Assembly (NCBI GenBank): GCA_023664305.1
Contig: JAMPFT010000017.1
Span: 1 to 64,000, forward strand
Length of the DNA stretch: 64,000 nt
Reading direction: 5' to 3'
DNA from: a bacterium
GTDB lineage: Bacteria > Bacillota > Clostridia > Lachnospirales > Lachnospiraceae
The notes under the pieces: model-generated
The model's input: only the letters and a program-made list of their open reading frames with translations
Databases searched by the model: none
Told to the model about the DNA's origin: nothing
Part shown: positions 26,296 through 35,603 of the stretch, piece by piece
How positions within the stretch are numbered: position 1 is the stretch's first letter
How the letters are laid out: each line of letters begins with the position of its first letter
Made by a program: the position numbers and the translations under genes

Positions 26296-27771
26296 TCAAT
26301 AGCGTTTTTTGGCAGACTGAATCGGTTCGCTGGTCAGATCCACGCCCAGCTTTTTATAGATTTTGATATCTACCTCGGATAGCATTACCGAGGTATGTGC
26401 CTGACAGCCTTTCAGCTTCGGCAACTGCTCCAGAGCGCGTCTTGCGTTCGGATCGCTGACGGCGGACAGAGAGAGCGCGATGAGTACCTCGTCCGTGTGC
26501 AGCCGGGGATTCTTTCCGCCCAGGTAACGAACCTTTAAATCCTGGATCGGCTCGATGGCAGCAGGCCTGATCAGATGCGTGTCGTGGTCGATGCCGGCAA
26601 GGCGCTTTAAAGCGTTCAGTAAAAGCGCGGCGGAGGCGCCGAGAAAATCCGAGGTTTTGGAGGTGATGATCTCCCCGTCGGGCAGCTCGATCGCCGCGGT
26701 GGGGACGCCCAGTTTTTCGGCGCGCTCCTTGCAGGCCACGGTCACATGCCTGTCATCGGTGGAAATTTTGGCCTGCTTCATCAGCAGCTCAATCTTGTAA
26801 ACCTCGTTTTCGGAAGCTCCGTCCCGCACCACCTTGTTCAGAGTGGAATAGTAACGGCGGATAATTTCCATATTGGAGGCTTCACAGCAGACCTGATCGT
26901 CGATGATGCAGTTCCCCGCCATGTTGACGCCCATATCGGTAGGAGATTTATAGGGATTGCTGCCGTAGATCCCCTCGAAGATAGCGTTCAGCACAGGGAA
27001 AATTTCGATATCCCGGTTATAGTTGACGGTGGTCTTGCCGTAGGCCTCCAGGTGAAAGGGATCGATCATGTTTACATCGTTCAGATCGGCCGTGGCCGCC
27101 TCGTAGGCCAGATTGATCGGATGCTTTAAGGGAATGTTCCAGATCGGGAAGGTCTCAAATTTGGCGTAACCGGCCTTGATGCCCCGCAGATTGTCGTGGT
27201 AGAGCTGGGAAAGGCAGGTGGCCATTTTCCCGCTGCCGGGTCCCGGAGCGGTGATGACGACAAGCGGTCTTGCGGTCTCGATATAATCGTTTTTCCCGTA
27301 GCCGTTTTCGCTGACGATCAACGGCACGTTGGCCGGATAGCCCTCGATGGTATAATGAAGGTAAACCCGGATGTTTTTCTTTTCCAGCTTTGCCTTGAAC
27401 CGGTCGGCGCTGTTTTGGCCGGAGTAATGCGTAATGACCACGCTGCCCACATAAAGCCCCATCTGCTGAAATTCATCCCTCAGACGCAGGACGTCCACAT
27501 CGTAGGTGATGCCGAGATCCCCGCGGATTTTATTTTTTTCGATGTCGGCGGCGCTGACGACGATGACGATCTCGGCACAGTCGGAAAGCTGCATCAGCAT
27601 ACGCAGCTTTGAATCCGGCGCAAATCCAGGCAGGACCCGGGAAGCGTGATAATCGTCAAAGAGCTTTCCGCCAAATTCCAGGTACAGCTTGTCCCCGAAC
27701 TGGCCGATGCGTTCCTTGATATGCTCCGACTGCATTTTCAGATATTTTTCATTGTCAAAACCGATTTTCAT
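26296..27771 (-). CDS. DUF1846 (UPF0371) family protein
   Basis: A 491-residue cytoplasmic protein of a widespread Firmicutes family with known structure but no assigned reaction. Typical segments are the N-terminal [19 protein letters not shown], a nucleotide-binding-like [17 protein letters not shown] and a [14 protein letters not shown] region. The length matches the family. The ATG at 27771 has gggggt six bases upstream. That site lies at the edge of a palindromic repeat (27776-27811). A role in nucleotide handling is suggested only by the glycine-rich loop. Confidence 0.82.
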   Translation of the reverse strand: MKIGFDNEKYLKMQSEHIKERIGQFGDKLYLEFGGKLFDDYHASRVLPGFAPDSKLRMLMQLSDCAEIVIVVSAADIEKNKIRGDLGITYDVDVLRLRDEFQQMGLYVGSVVITHYSGQNSADRFKAKLEKKNIRVYLHYTIEGYPANVPLIVSENGYGKNDYIETARPLVVITAPGPGSGKMATCLSQLYHDNLRGIKAGYAKFETFPIWNIPLKHPINLAYEAATADLNDVNMIDPFHLEAYGKTTVNYNRDIEIFPVLNAIFEGIYGSNPYKSPTDMGVNMAGNCIIDDQVCCEASNMEIIRRYYSTLNKVVRDGASENEVYKIELLMKQAKISTDDRHVTVACKERAEKLGVPTAAIELPDGEIITSKTSDFLGASAALLLNALKRLAGIDHDTHLIRPAAIEPIQDLKVRYLGGKNPRLHTDEVLIALSLSAVSDPNARRALEQLPKLKGCQAHTSVMLSEVDIKIYKKLGVDLTSEPIQSAKKRY

Positions 27772-27775
27772 AGTG

Positions 27776-27811
27776 ATACCCCCGCATATCGCAGGCCTGC
27801 GACACTGCACC
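27776..27811 (+). repeat. Short palindromic intergenic repeat, copy 2
   Basis: ataccccc, then the direct stem gcagg/cctgc and cactgcacc, matching the element at 15411-15450 with a deleted loop. On the minus strand its end supplies the gggggt ribosome binding site of the DUF1846 gene. Confidence 0.5.
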
Positions 27812-27931
27812 GACAAAGAATAAAATCCTCAACAAAAATACCTCTATATCTTACCACAGATTTGACGCCGTTGGAATACGGAAAGTTTAGAAATCTTTAA
27901 GAGAAGACACTTTTTTTTCACATTTCTGCTA

Positions 27932-27960
27932 TTGATTTCTCAACCCGTAATCTCTATAAT
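27932..27960 (+). promoter_or_regulatory. Promoter of ftsH
   Basis: TTGATT (27932-27937), 17 bases, TATAAT (27955-27960). The start codon of ftsH is 60 bases downstream. Confidence 0.65.
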
Positions 27961-28019
27961 AAAATGGATTCCGTTTCACCGATAAAAGTAAACGATATTT
28001 TGAAAAGAATGGAGCTGCT

Positions 28020-30413
28020 ATGGACGATAGAATGAATCAATATAATAACGGAGGCGGATATAACAACGGGAACAGGCCCGGCGGCAACCGTGACGGTAAC
28101 GGGAACAACGGAAACGAACCTCCGCGTCGGCCCAGCCCCATGTTGATATTTCTCGGAATCCTTTCGCTCGTCACCTGTATCCTTGCGGTCTATTATCTGG
28201 CCAATGCGTCGAGTCTGGATCAGGAAAGCGAAGAGGTGCCCTATTCGCAGTTCCTGCAGTATGTCGAGCAGGACGCTGTCGAGCAGGTGACGGTCCGCGC
28301 CAATAAAGAGGCGAAGGACATACTGGTAGAGTTTTCCCTGAAAAGCGATAAGAGTCAGGAGGAGGAAAATCAGCGCCCCGCTTTTTTCCTGGGGATCGGT
28401 TTTTACAATCCCCAGCAGACGGAAAAGCTGTATTATTCCGTTATCATGGAGGATGTGACTACCCTGACGGCCAGACTTGAGGAGCACGGCATCGAGGCGG
28501 AGCGCTCCATTCAGACCAGCTCCTTTTTGGAAATCATTGTGACCTATCTGCTTCCCGTGCTTATCATGGTGATTTTGTTCAGCGTTATGTTCCGCATGAT
28601 GGGCGGCAGCGGCGGCCCGATGGGAGTGGGTAAAAATAACGCCAAGGTTTATGTGCAGAAGGAGACGGGAGTCACCTTCAAGGATGTGGCGGGAGAGGAT
28701 GAGGCGAAGGAGTCTTTGGTGGAAGTGGTGGACTTTCTCCACAATCCCGGCAAATACTCCAAGATCGGCGCCAGACTGCCGAAAGGAGCGCTGCTGGTGG
28801 GACCTCCCGGAACGGGAAAAACGTTGCTGGCGAAGGCTGTGGCCGGGGAGGCGCATGTTCCCTTCTTTTCTCTGACCGGCTCGGACTTTATCGAGCTTTA
28901 TGTGGGCGTAGGCGCAAGCCGTGTGCGCGACCTTTTCAAGGAGGCGACCAAGAACGCGCCCTGTATCATCTTTATCGATGAGATTGACGCCATCGGCCGC
29001 AGCCGTGATTCCAAGTACGGCGGCGGAGGAAACGAGGAGCGGGAGCAGACGCTGAACCAGCTCTTGTCGGAGATGGACGGTTTTGACAGTTCAAAGGGAA
29101 TCCTGATCCTGGGCGCTACCAACAGGCCTGAGATTCTGGACAAGGCGCTTCTGCGCCCCGGCAGATTTGACAGGAGAATCATTGTTGACAAGCCGGATCT
29201 GAGAGGCCGGGTGGAAATCCTGAAGGTTCATTCCAAGGACGTCAAGATGGACGAGACGGTGGATCTGGACGCGATTGCGCTGGCCACCAGCGGCGCGGTG
29301 GGCTCCGATCTTGCCAATATGATCAACGAGGCGGCGATCAACGCGGTAAAGGAGGGCAGGGAGTATGTCTGCCAGAAGGACCTGTTTGACGCGGTGGAGG
29401 TGGTCCTGGTCGGAAAGGAAAAGAAGGACCGGATCATGAGCAAGGAGGAGCGGAGAATTGTATCCTACCACGAGGTGGGACACGCTCTGATCAGCGCCCT
29501 GCAGAAAAACTCAGAGCCCGTGCAGAAGATTACGATTGTCCCCCGCACGATGGGAGCCCTCGGCTATGTGATGCATGTGCCGGAGGAGGAGAAATATCTG
29601 AACACCGAGGCGGAGCTGCGTGATATGCTTGTGGGCCTGATGGGCGGGCGCGCGGCGGAGGAGGTCGTGTTCGATACCGTCACCACCGGCGCGGCCAACG
29701 ATATCGAGAAAGCGACGGATATCGCCCGGAATATGGTGACCCGCTACGGCATGAGCAAGAAATTCGGTCTCGTGGGACTCGCCACCGTGGAAAGCCAGTA
29801 TCTGGAGGGCAGGATGTCGTTGAACTGCAGCGACGAGACGGCGGCCAAGATCGACGCGGAGATCGTGGAGATTCTAAAGGAGAGCTATGACAAGGCAATT
29901 TCCCTGCTCCGGGAGAACAGGGAAATCATGGATAAACTGGCGGAGTTCCTGATCGAGAAGGAAACGATTACGGGCAAGGAATTTATGGAGATCTTCCGCA
30001 GGGAAAAGGGTATTCCGGAGCCGGAGGAGAAGGAAGCGGAGAAAGACGGACAGAAGGAGAATAAAGCCGATGTGATAGAGATGCCGGGGCCCGTAGCGGA
30101 GCCGGAAGAGAAAGAGTCGGCGGAGCCCCTGAAGATTCCCGGGGAAAACAAAGCCGCAGACGGCAAAGAGCCGGAAGCGTCAAATCTCTCGGAGACTTCG
30201 CCTGAGAGCGGAGAAGCCGACGGCGGGGAAACCGGGGCGGAAGCGGCAGAGAGCGCAGAGCGCCACGACGTGGAGCCGCAAGCCGATTCGGCGGAAGAAG
30301 CCACCCTCCCCGAAAAGCAGGAGCCGACGCCCTCCGAAAGGGAGCCGCAGCCCGGCCGTCCGCCGGAGGATAACAGCCCCAGAGGCCGCTTTTCCAACGG
30401 AAGGATAAATTAA
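28020..30413 (+). CDS. ftsH: ATP-dependent zinc metalloprotease FtsH
   Basis: A membrane-anchored AAA+ protease that degrades membrane and some soluble proteins. The protein has 797 residues, against about 610-680 for typical FtsH. A Asn/Gly-rich N-terminus (1-40) precedes the first membrane helix (about 41-62), an extracytoplasmic domain and the second helix (about 175-195). Walker A GPPGTGKT lies near 261, Walker [12 protein letters not shown] near 316 and the zinc site HEVGH at 484-488. The last 160 residues are a Glu/Pro/Ala-rich disordered tail, which explains the extra length. HflK/HflC-type partners are encoded at 55.8-57.8 kb. Confidence 0.96.
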   Translation: MDDRMNQYNNGGGYNNGNRPGGNRDGNGNNGNEPPRRPSPMLIFLGILSLVTCILAVYYLANASSLDQESEEVPYSQFLQYVEQDAVEQVTVRANKEAKDILVEFSLKSDKSQEEENQRPAFFLGIGFYNPQQTEKLYYSVIMEDVTTLTARLEEHGIEAERSIQTSSFLEIIVTYLLPVLIMVILFSVMFRMMGGSGGPMGVGKNNAKVYVQKETGVTFKDVAGEDEAKESLVEVVDFLHNPGKYSKIGARLPKGALLVGPPGTGKTLLAKAVAGEAHVPFFSLTGSDFIELYVGVGASRVRDLFKEATKNAPCIIFIDEIDAIGRSRDSKYGGGGNEEREQTLNQLLSEMDGFDSSKGILILGATNRPEILDKALLRPGRFDRRIIVDKPDLRGRVEILKVHSKDVKMDETVDLDAIALATSGAVGSDLANMINEAAINAVKEGREYVCQKDLFDAVEVVLVGKEKKDRIMSKEERRIVSYHEVGHALISALQKNSEPVQKITIVPRTMGALGYVMHVPEEEKYLNTEAELRDMLVGLMGGRAAEEVVFDTVTTGAANDIEKATDIARNMVTRYGMSKKFGLVGLATVESQYLEGRMSLNCSDETAAKIDAEIVEILKESYDKAISLLRENREIMDKLAEFLIEKETITGKEFMEIFRREKGIPEPEEKEAEKDGQKENKADVIEMPGPVAEPEEKESAEPLKIPGENKAADGKEPEASNLSETSPESGEADGGETGAEAAESAERHDVEPQADSAEEATLPEKQEPTPSEREPQPGRPPEDNSPRGRFSNGRIN

Positions 30414-30464
30414 CCAGGGGAGTACAGAAAAATAACAGACGGGGATGTTCCCGATAAGCTAAAA

Positions 30465-30508
30465 ATTTCCCGGCGGGGCGGTGTGCCCCTGCCGGGAAAT
30501 CTTTTATT
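30465..30508 (+). terminator. Intrinsic terminator of ftsH
   Basis: A strong stem (atttcccggc plus ggggc, with gcccc plus gccgggaaat, one bulged base) followed by ttttatt. It lies about 50 bases after the ftsH stop. Confidence 0.85.
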
Positions 30509-30511
30509 CTA

Positions 30512-30559
30512 TAGGAAACTTCGTCGTAGCAAAAAGCGTCCGGCAGGACGTTTTTTTAT
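30512..30559 (+). repeat. Modular hairpin cassette, copy C
   Basis: Header taggaaacttcgtcgtagc, then a single module cgtcc/ggacg ending in seven Ts, so it is also a terminator. Confidence 0.65.
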
Positions 30560-30563
30560 CTCA

Positions 30564-30610
30564 TAGAAAATTACGTTGCGGCAAAAAGCGTCCGATAGGA
30601 CGCTTTTTAA
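30564..30610 (+). repeat. Modular hairpin cassette, copy D
   Basis: A diverged header (tagaaaattacgttgcggc), then agcgtcc/ggacgct and five Ts. It ends four bases before the stop of the convergent 30614-32992 gene. Confidence 0.6.
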
Positions 30611-30613
30611 GGA

Positions 30614-32992
30614 TTAAGGCGAACCGTGGAAGGAAATAAAGATCAGTTTGCTGGGGGAGCCGTCTCCCGTCACCTGTATGGTCAGCACGTCCGTTTCGGG
30701 ATCGTACAGATCCTTTGCCGGATATTTTTTATCACAGACAAACACCGCCGCCTGCCCGATATCCCTGTCTGTGTTCCACTTGATTTCCAGCGTGGCCTCG
30801 TTACACTCCCTGTCGTAAATGCAATAGCGCATACGGTCGTAAGCGGCGTCGTATTCCATCTCCCGGAGCATGGAGGTGCTTGACAGGACATAGGGCAAAT
30901 CCTTTACGTCTTCGGGAGAGAACGGGAGATAATAATCCCTTCCTCTGCCCCAGCCCTTTCCTCCTACATACTGATAGGACTTCGGGTGCCGCACGGAGTT
31001 GACGAAAATATCGGACGCAACCATGAAAAGCTGCTTCCCCTCGCCCAGCACGTCTGTGGGACATTTTTTCTCCCTGTCGCATTCCAGCCCCAGATGGATC
31101 ATCCGGAAGGGCTGCTCCTTTTCCTGCATACTCATCTCCGTCTGAAGCAGGATGCCGTACCATTCCATGAAGAAGGGATCCCCCGATTCCTTTGCCAGAT
31201 AGGGGTAGCCGGTGGCGATATCCTGCGCTTTAAACGGAATGTCAAAATTTGTATAGAAATCCTGTTCCTTTTGAAGCCCTCTGGTAAAGTGTGTAAAGCC
31301 CTTTAGCTGTACGGGAACGGAGATCAGCCACTGGTACGCCATGACGTGCTTTGCCATGTCGATGTAGCGCTGCTCCTTTGTGCGGCTGTGAACAAGCGCG
31401 CAGTAGGAGATGAAGGTCGCCATGTTCATGCTGTCGTTATTGTCGATGGCGCTGTCGTTTGCGTCCCAGTTTCCGCCGTCAAAGCTGTCGTTTATCCAAC
31501 AGTTGCGCAGCATGAACCGGTTCCAGACATAGGTCTCCAGCCTGTTTCTGGCGTCGTTTATCTTTTCGTCGCCGTTTTTCTGATATAAATATTCCAATGC
31601 CAGCAGGGAATCGTTTACCGCGGGACATACCTGATCATACTCTCCCTTAAAGTTATAGTTTCTTCCCAAAATCCCCTCTTCGCTGATCAGACCTGCTATG
31701 AAATAGACTCCCTTTGCGCCGGCCTCAAACCAGCGTCCGGCCTTCTCCGGCTCGTGCTTTTCCGCCAGCCCGGAAAGCTCCAACATGGCTCTTGCGCCCG
31801 CGGAATGGGACATCATCATCAGCACATAGCCGCCCATATAGTCCTGTACCGTCCCGGCGGGATTTGTTTTGTCTACCGCCCCGGTATCGGAATCATAGGG
31901 CAGGATGGCGCCGTTGGGCAGCTGATAGGCGCAGAGAAAGTCCGCCATTTCACAGGCATATTCCTTTGCCCAAAGCTCCTCGGGATGATTCAGGTAATGC
32001 CGGTAGAGCTCCAGCGCAATCCCAGCGTTTGCGCCGGCGATAATCAGCTTCCCGTAGCCGCCCCGGGCAATCATATTATCCATCTTGCCGTTATCGGAGC
32101 GAAGTAACGACTGGTAGCCTTTTCCCTTTATATAATTTTTCGCGCGCTTGAAGCTGTCAAAGATATCGTCGCAGATATCGTCCGCACAGTATCGGAAATC
32201 CGCCTGTTTGTCGTAGCCGCAGGTATCGATGTAGCCCTTTACGCAGTCGTACTGCGTCTCCCCTCCCGAAACGACAAATTTAAAATGCTGTATTCCCTTC
32301 AGAAGCTCTTTGTCGAAATCGATCTCTCTCAAAACCTGGAACTTCCAGGACAGCTGCATATCCACCGACCGGACAATCCAGTCCTTTGTGTGGTAAATCC
32401 GAAGGGGCGTATCCTTGTCGGAAGGGTCAAACTCCAATTCCCCTCTGTCAAAATCGCTGTCTAACGTATATCCGACGGAAAGGTAGCCCTTTCCCGCTCC
32501 CAGATTCTGGCAGGCCAGCACGGCGGGCGCGTTGGCGAAGGACGTTTTCTGTCTCATATATTTTGGCCGCTCTGAGAGAATGGTATCCTCAAAAGGGAAT
32601 TTGACGAAATCCATCTGTGCCGTATCGAACGGCGCCTTTGCATAGATTCTGTGGTTAATGGGCAGTTCCGGGTCGATGGCCACATCAAAGATGACAGCCG
32701 GGACATCCTGCTTCATGATGACGTCCACCGTCATCCTCGCCTTCCCGTCGTAGCCGGAAAACTGCAGATGTCCGGTTTCGGCGCTGTTTTTCAGCTCCTT
32801 CCAGTCATAACAGAAAAATTTCTGCCCGACCGTTTCTTCCGCGACAAAGCAGTCGCTCTCCCTGCCGATCTGCGCGCCTCCGACACAAAAGCTGCCGAGG
32901 CCCCATTTTCCGTCTTTGCAGTAAGGCGTCCAGCGGAAGCCGCTGTTATTTTCCATAAACGGTTTCCCGTTTTCGTGTTTTATTATATTCAT
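30614..32992 (-). CDS. Orphan predicted alpha/alpha-toroid carbohydrate-active protein
   Basis: I do not recognise the family of this 792-residue protein. The N-terminal third is beta-rich. The middle (about 270-650) is helical with repeated aromatic and acidic residues (QLPNGAILPYDSDTGA, CPAVNDSLLALEYLYQ, WDANDSAIDNNDSMNMATF), as in (alpha/alpha)6 glycosidases and lyases. The last part is again beta-rich. There is no signal peptide, so it should act in the cytoplasm. The adjacent MFS transporter on the same strand (94 bases upstream) and divergent TetR regulator suggest uptake and breakdown of a specific sugar or glycoside (inference). Start choice: ATG 32992 after ggggg; 32956 is possible. 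Confidence 0.6.
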   Translation of the reverse strand: MNIIKHENGKPFMENNSGFRWTPYCKDGKWGLGSFCVGGAQIGRESDCFVAEETVGQKFFCYDWKELKNSAETGHLQFSGYDGKARMTVDVIMKQDVPAVIFDVAIDPELPINHRIYAKAPFDTAQMDFVKFPFEDTILSERPKYMRQKTSFANAPAVLACQNLGAGKGYLSVGYTLDSDFDRGELEFDPSDKDTPLRIYHTKDWIVRSVDMQLSWKFQVLREIDFDKELLKGIQHFKFVVSGGETQYDCVKGYIDTCGYDKQADFRYCADDICDDIFDSFKRAKNYIKGKGYQSLLRSDNGKMDNMIARGGYGKLIIAGANAGIALELYRHYLNHPEELWAKEYACEMADFLCAYQLPNGAILPYDSDTGAVDKTNPAGTVQDYMGGYVLMMMSHSAGARAMLELSGLAEKHEPEKAGRWFEAGAKGVYFIAGLISEEGILGRNYNFKGEYDQVCPAVNDSLLALEYLYQKNGDEKINDARNRLETYVWNRFMLRNCWINDSFDGGNWDANDSAIDNNDSMNMATFISYCALVHSRTKEQRYIDMAKHVMAYQWLISVPVQLKGFTHFTRGLQKEQDFYTNFDIPFKAQDIATGYPYLAKESGDPFFMEWYGILLQTEMSMQEKEQPFRMIHLGLECDREKKCPTDVLGEGKQLFMVASDIFVNSVRHPKSYQYVGGKGWGRGRDYYLPFSPEDVKDLPYVLSSTSMLREMEYDAAYDRMRYCIYDRECNEATLEIKWNTDRDIGQAAVFVCDKKYPAKDLYDPETDVLTIQVTGDGSPSKLIFISFHGSP

Positions 32993-33085
32993 TCTTTTTA
33001 TACCCCCTTTGCGCTCCGGCGCGTATGCGTATACCTTATCCTTATACTCTTTTTGTGTGCTTGTTCCCCTCTTTACGCAATCAAC

Positions 33086-34399
33086 TTATGCCTGATTCTC
33101 GTTTTTGCCGCTTTTTTCCTTCACAAATTTATTGGCAAGAAGCGACGGAACGATGAGCAACAGGTTCAAACCGGCAAGAATGTAATATACGTTGCCGCTG
33201 ATCACAACGCCTTCCGCCACGACATTACCGAAATTCGTGATCAGTACGTTGGCGAGCACAGAACCGAATACCATGGGAAGAGCCACATAAAACACCATGC
33301 GGATTCCTTCGTACTGCCCGTGTGCGTTGTCCGGGAACAGATTTTTCATCCACGCGTTACAGGTCTGCTCCATGCCTACATAACCGCCCAGAAGGATCAC
33401 CGTGCCCAGAAGGAGGAACCAGACTTCCCTGATGAGCTCGGACATACCGCTCAGGATGCATCCGACCACGGACATGATTGTTACGATAACCAGAACAAGG
33501 CCTTCCTTCTGCTTCTTGATCATTTTGGTGAAAGGAACGGTTACCAGTACGGACAGTAAAATTCCCACTCCCTGAACCAGACTCGCCGTCGTTGCGCTGA
33601 AGCCAAGGTTATTGATGATATACACTGCAGAGTAGGGCATCCACGCGTCAAAAACGATAAAGTAGTAAGCGTAGGCGATCAGCACCATAAACAGCGCTCT
33701 GTTTGCCTTTAACGACTTGAAATCAAAGACCTCCATCAGCTGTTTCCCGAAGGATCCTCTCTTCTGAGGCTGCAGAGAAGGATTTTCCTTTACCATGAAA
33801 ATTGCAAAGAAGCCGAACAGCGATACGATGCCGCCGGTAATCGCAAAGAGCCAGAAATAGCCCAGCTTGTCAACCACCATACCGGCGATGACCGCGACAA
33901 CCAGTGAAGACAGCAGAGGCATAACACCCAGCCAGGCTCCCAGTGTGGCGCGGTTTTCCCTGTTGGAGATATCCGTAGTCCAGGCCATATAGCCTGCGTC
34001 GGATCCGATAGAGCCGATTGCAGACATAATGCCGTCCATGATGATACAGAAAATCCCTGCCGTCGCAAGCGTCGGCATCTTGCTTCCGAATGCAAACATA
34101 AAGGTGGTAAGGCCCCAGCAGATAAAGCCCCAGACGATCAGAGGCTTCCGCCTTCCGAAGCGGTCGGAAAGGGTGCCGAAGATTAGTGTGGTCACGGTGG
34201 AGGCTATCGCCGAAATGGCCACCATCCAGGAAGTGATGTTTACGTCGTAAGCGATCTCAGCATAGACGTAAGATGTAAACCAGGTGTTCTCAATCGACCA
34301 GCCTACCTTTGCGACCAGATTGAGCAGGATTACAATGAACCAGATTCGGAACGTCATTTTCATCGGCCGGATTCCGGCGTTTTCCTCTTGTTTCCCCAT
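33086..34399 (-). CDS. Major facilitator superfamily transporter
   Basis: A 437-residue, twelve-helix transporter. The loop 2-3 signature GTLSDRFGRRKPLIVW is clear, and a cytoplasmic loop divides the two six-helix halves near residue 210 (PSLQPQKRGSFGKQL). It resembles glycoside- or sugar-type MFS carriers. It is the first gene of the operon with the orphan enzyme. The ATG at 34399 has aggaggt upstream. A palindrome TGTCAGTGACA (34429-34439) between promoter region and start could be an operator. Confidence 0.85.
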   Translation of the reverse strand: MGKQEENAGIRPMKMTFRIWFIVILLNLVAKVGWSIENTWFTSYVYAEIAYDVNITSWMVAISAIASTVTTLIFGTLSDRFGRRKPLIVWGFICWGLTTFMFAFGSKMPTLATAGIFCIIMDGIMSAIGSIGSDAGYMAWTTDISNRENRATLGAWLGVMPLLSSLVVAVIAGMVVDKLGYFWLFAITGGIVSLFGFFAIFMVKENPSLQPQKRGSFGKQLMEVFDFKSLKANRALFMVLIAYAYYFIVFDAWMPYSAVYIINNLGFSATTASLVQGVGILLSVLVTVPFTKMIKKQKEGLVLVIVTIMSVVGCILSGMSELIREVWFLLLGTVILLGGYVGMEQTCNAWMKNLFPDNAHGQYEGIRMVFYVALPMVFGSVLANVLITNFGNVVAEGVVISGNVYYILAGLNLLLIVPSLLANKFVKEKSGKNENQA

Positions 34400-34428
34400 A
34401 AGTAGTACCTCCTATTCATAAGCTTGAC

Positions 34429-34439
34429 TGTCAGTGACA
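34429..34439. promoter_or_regulatory. Operator-like palindrome before the MFS gene
   Basis: TGTCAGTGACA is a perfect 11-base palindrome (odd centre) 30 bases upstream of the MFS start codon. It shares the TGT...ACA ends of the 34592-34607 palindrome at the regulator's promoter. Confidence 0.4.
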
Positions 34440-34562
34440 CTTTCAGTTTGGCATGGGGTAAAGGGGAAGTCAACGCGGCTTGTGACACATCTGAAAAACT
34501 TGTAACAGGAAAATTTTTCTCGATCATTTTTGGCTATTTTGCGTGTTGAGGCGGGCACAGGC

Positions 34563-34607
34563 TTGATTTATTTCGTTATTTTTGCTATAATTGTTACAGC
34601 TGTAACA
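34563..34607 (+). promoter_or_regulatory. Promoter and palindromic operator of the TetR gene
   Basis: TTGATT (34563-34568) and TATAAT (34586-34591) are 17 bases apart. A perfect 16-base palindrome TGTTACAGCTGTAACA (34592-34607) starts directly after the -10 element. This is a good place for autorepression by the TetR-type protein. A related half site, cttgtaacag, is at about 34499. Confidence 0.65.
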
Positions 34608-34674
34608 GACAATCATTGTTGTCGGACGGGCATTTTTACACAGGAATTTCTCCTGTGTGCAGACAGGAGGGGCG

Positions 34675-35295
34675 GTGAACGGTATAGATACTAAAGATAG
34701 GAATATCTGTGAAAGAAATATTTATGACACGGATGTCGATGAGCTTTACGCCACGGAAAAAAGACCGGATTCCAAACAGCTGTTATTTGAAGCTCTGATG
34801 AAGCTGATGAAGACAAGGAGCTTTACGGAGATAACCGTCACGGAGCTGGTCCGAACCGCAAACCTTTCGCGTATGACCTTTTACCGCAACTACGACAATA
34901 TAGCGGATATTTTGCACGAGCATTTGTCTAACGATCTGTTTGGAGGGAATATCACTTCCGATATCATCCGTAAGTGCGGCGAAAAAAAGCAGATGACCCT
35001 GTACTTCGTTTATCTGCGGAACAATAAGGAATTGATCGACAATGTCTTAAATTCCGGCCTTTCCTTTGTGCTTATGGATGAAATCCGCCAGATGGTCGAT
35101 AAATTCTGGCGGCTGATTGACAAAAATTACACCATGGATGCGGTAGCAGTGTCGGCGGTCAAGGGGATTTTCTTTTCCGTCAGCATCGACTGGATAAAAT
35201 CGGGAATGAAGCAGTCTCCCGAGAGCATGGGGAATATGCTTTGCTCTTTCCTTGAGGTGCTTGAGCAAAGTTACGGGAAAAATGTCGGGTGCTGA
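34675..35295 (+). CDS. TetR-family transcriptional regulator
   Basis: A 206-residue regulator with an N-terminal helix-turn-helix (about residues 35-80: FTEITVTELVRTANLSRMTFYRNYDN). The C-terminal ligand-binding helices resemble TetR_C_33-type domains. The GTG at 34675 is preferred: aggagg lies four bases before it. The GTG at 34657 has no site. It is divergent from the MFS-enzyme operon and probably controls it and itself through the palindromes between them. The inducer is unknown, perhaps the transported glycoside. Confidence 0.82.
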   Translation: MNGIDTKDRNICERNIYDTDVDELYATEKRPDSKQLLFEALMKLMKTRSFTEITVTELVRTANLSRMTFYRNYDNIADILHEHLSNDLFGGNITSDIIRKCGEKKQMTLYFVYLRNNKELIDNVLNSGLSFVLMDEIRQMVDKFWRLIDKNYTMDAVAVSAVKGIFFSVSIDWIKSGMKQSPESMGNMLCSFLEVLEQSYGKNVGC

Positions 35296-35520
35296 GGTGT
35301 TTTGCCGCTGCGAAAAGAATGGGATCCTGTGCTGCAGCCTGCTGGCCTTTCGGTGTTGTGTTTTCTGATTCCCTCAGCTTTCGCAGATAATCGGAAAATT
35401 TATTCTGTATCATGTTATCTACCTACTCTGATTACACGGTAAGGACAGTAGATATCTTTTTTACATGCTCTTGATATGATTCCTGATTATGAATATAATA
35501 AAATCTAAAGGACAGACTTC

Positions 35521-35549
35521 ATTATAGAATTTGTTTTTGATTCTATAAT
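35521..35549. promoter_or_regulatory. Perfect 10-bp inverted repeat upstream of the AlbA_2 gene
   Basis: ATTATAGAAT (35521-35530) and ATTCTATAAT (35540-35549) flank a nine-base spacer, 55 bases before the start codon. It could be an operator for the AlbA_2 protein itself. The rest of the 308-base gap 35296-35603 holds no clear gene. Confidence 0.45.
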
Positions 35550-35603
35550 AAGTCTAATGGCTGGTAACAGCACTTTCATATAGTCCTGAAAGAGGTGGAG
35601 CCA

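Noticed and set aside
35318-35413. Minus-strand start of an HTH protein (MIQNKFSDYLRKLRESEN)
   Set aside because: The first 18 residues look like the start of a small regulator, but the rest loses any pattern and the site overlaps the end of the TetR gene. Too little to call even a relict.
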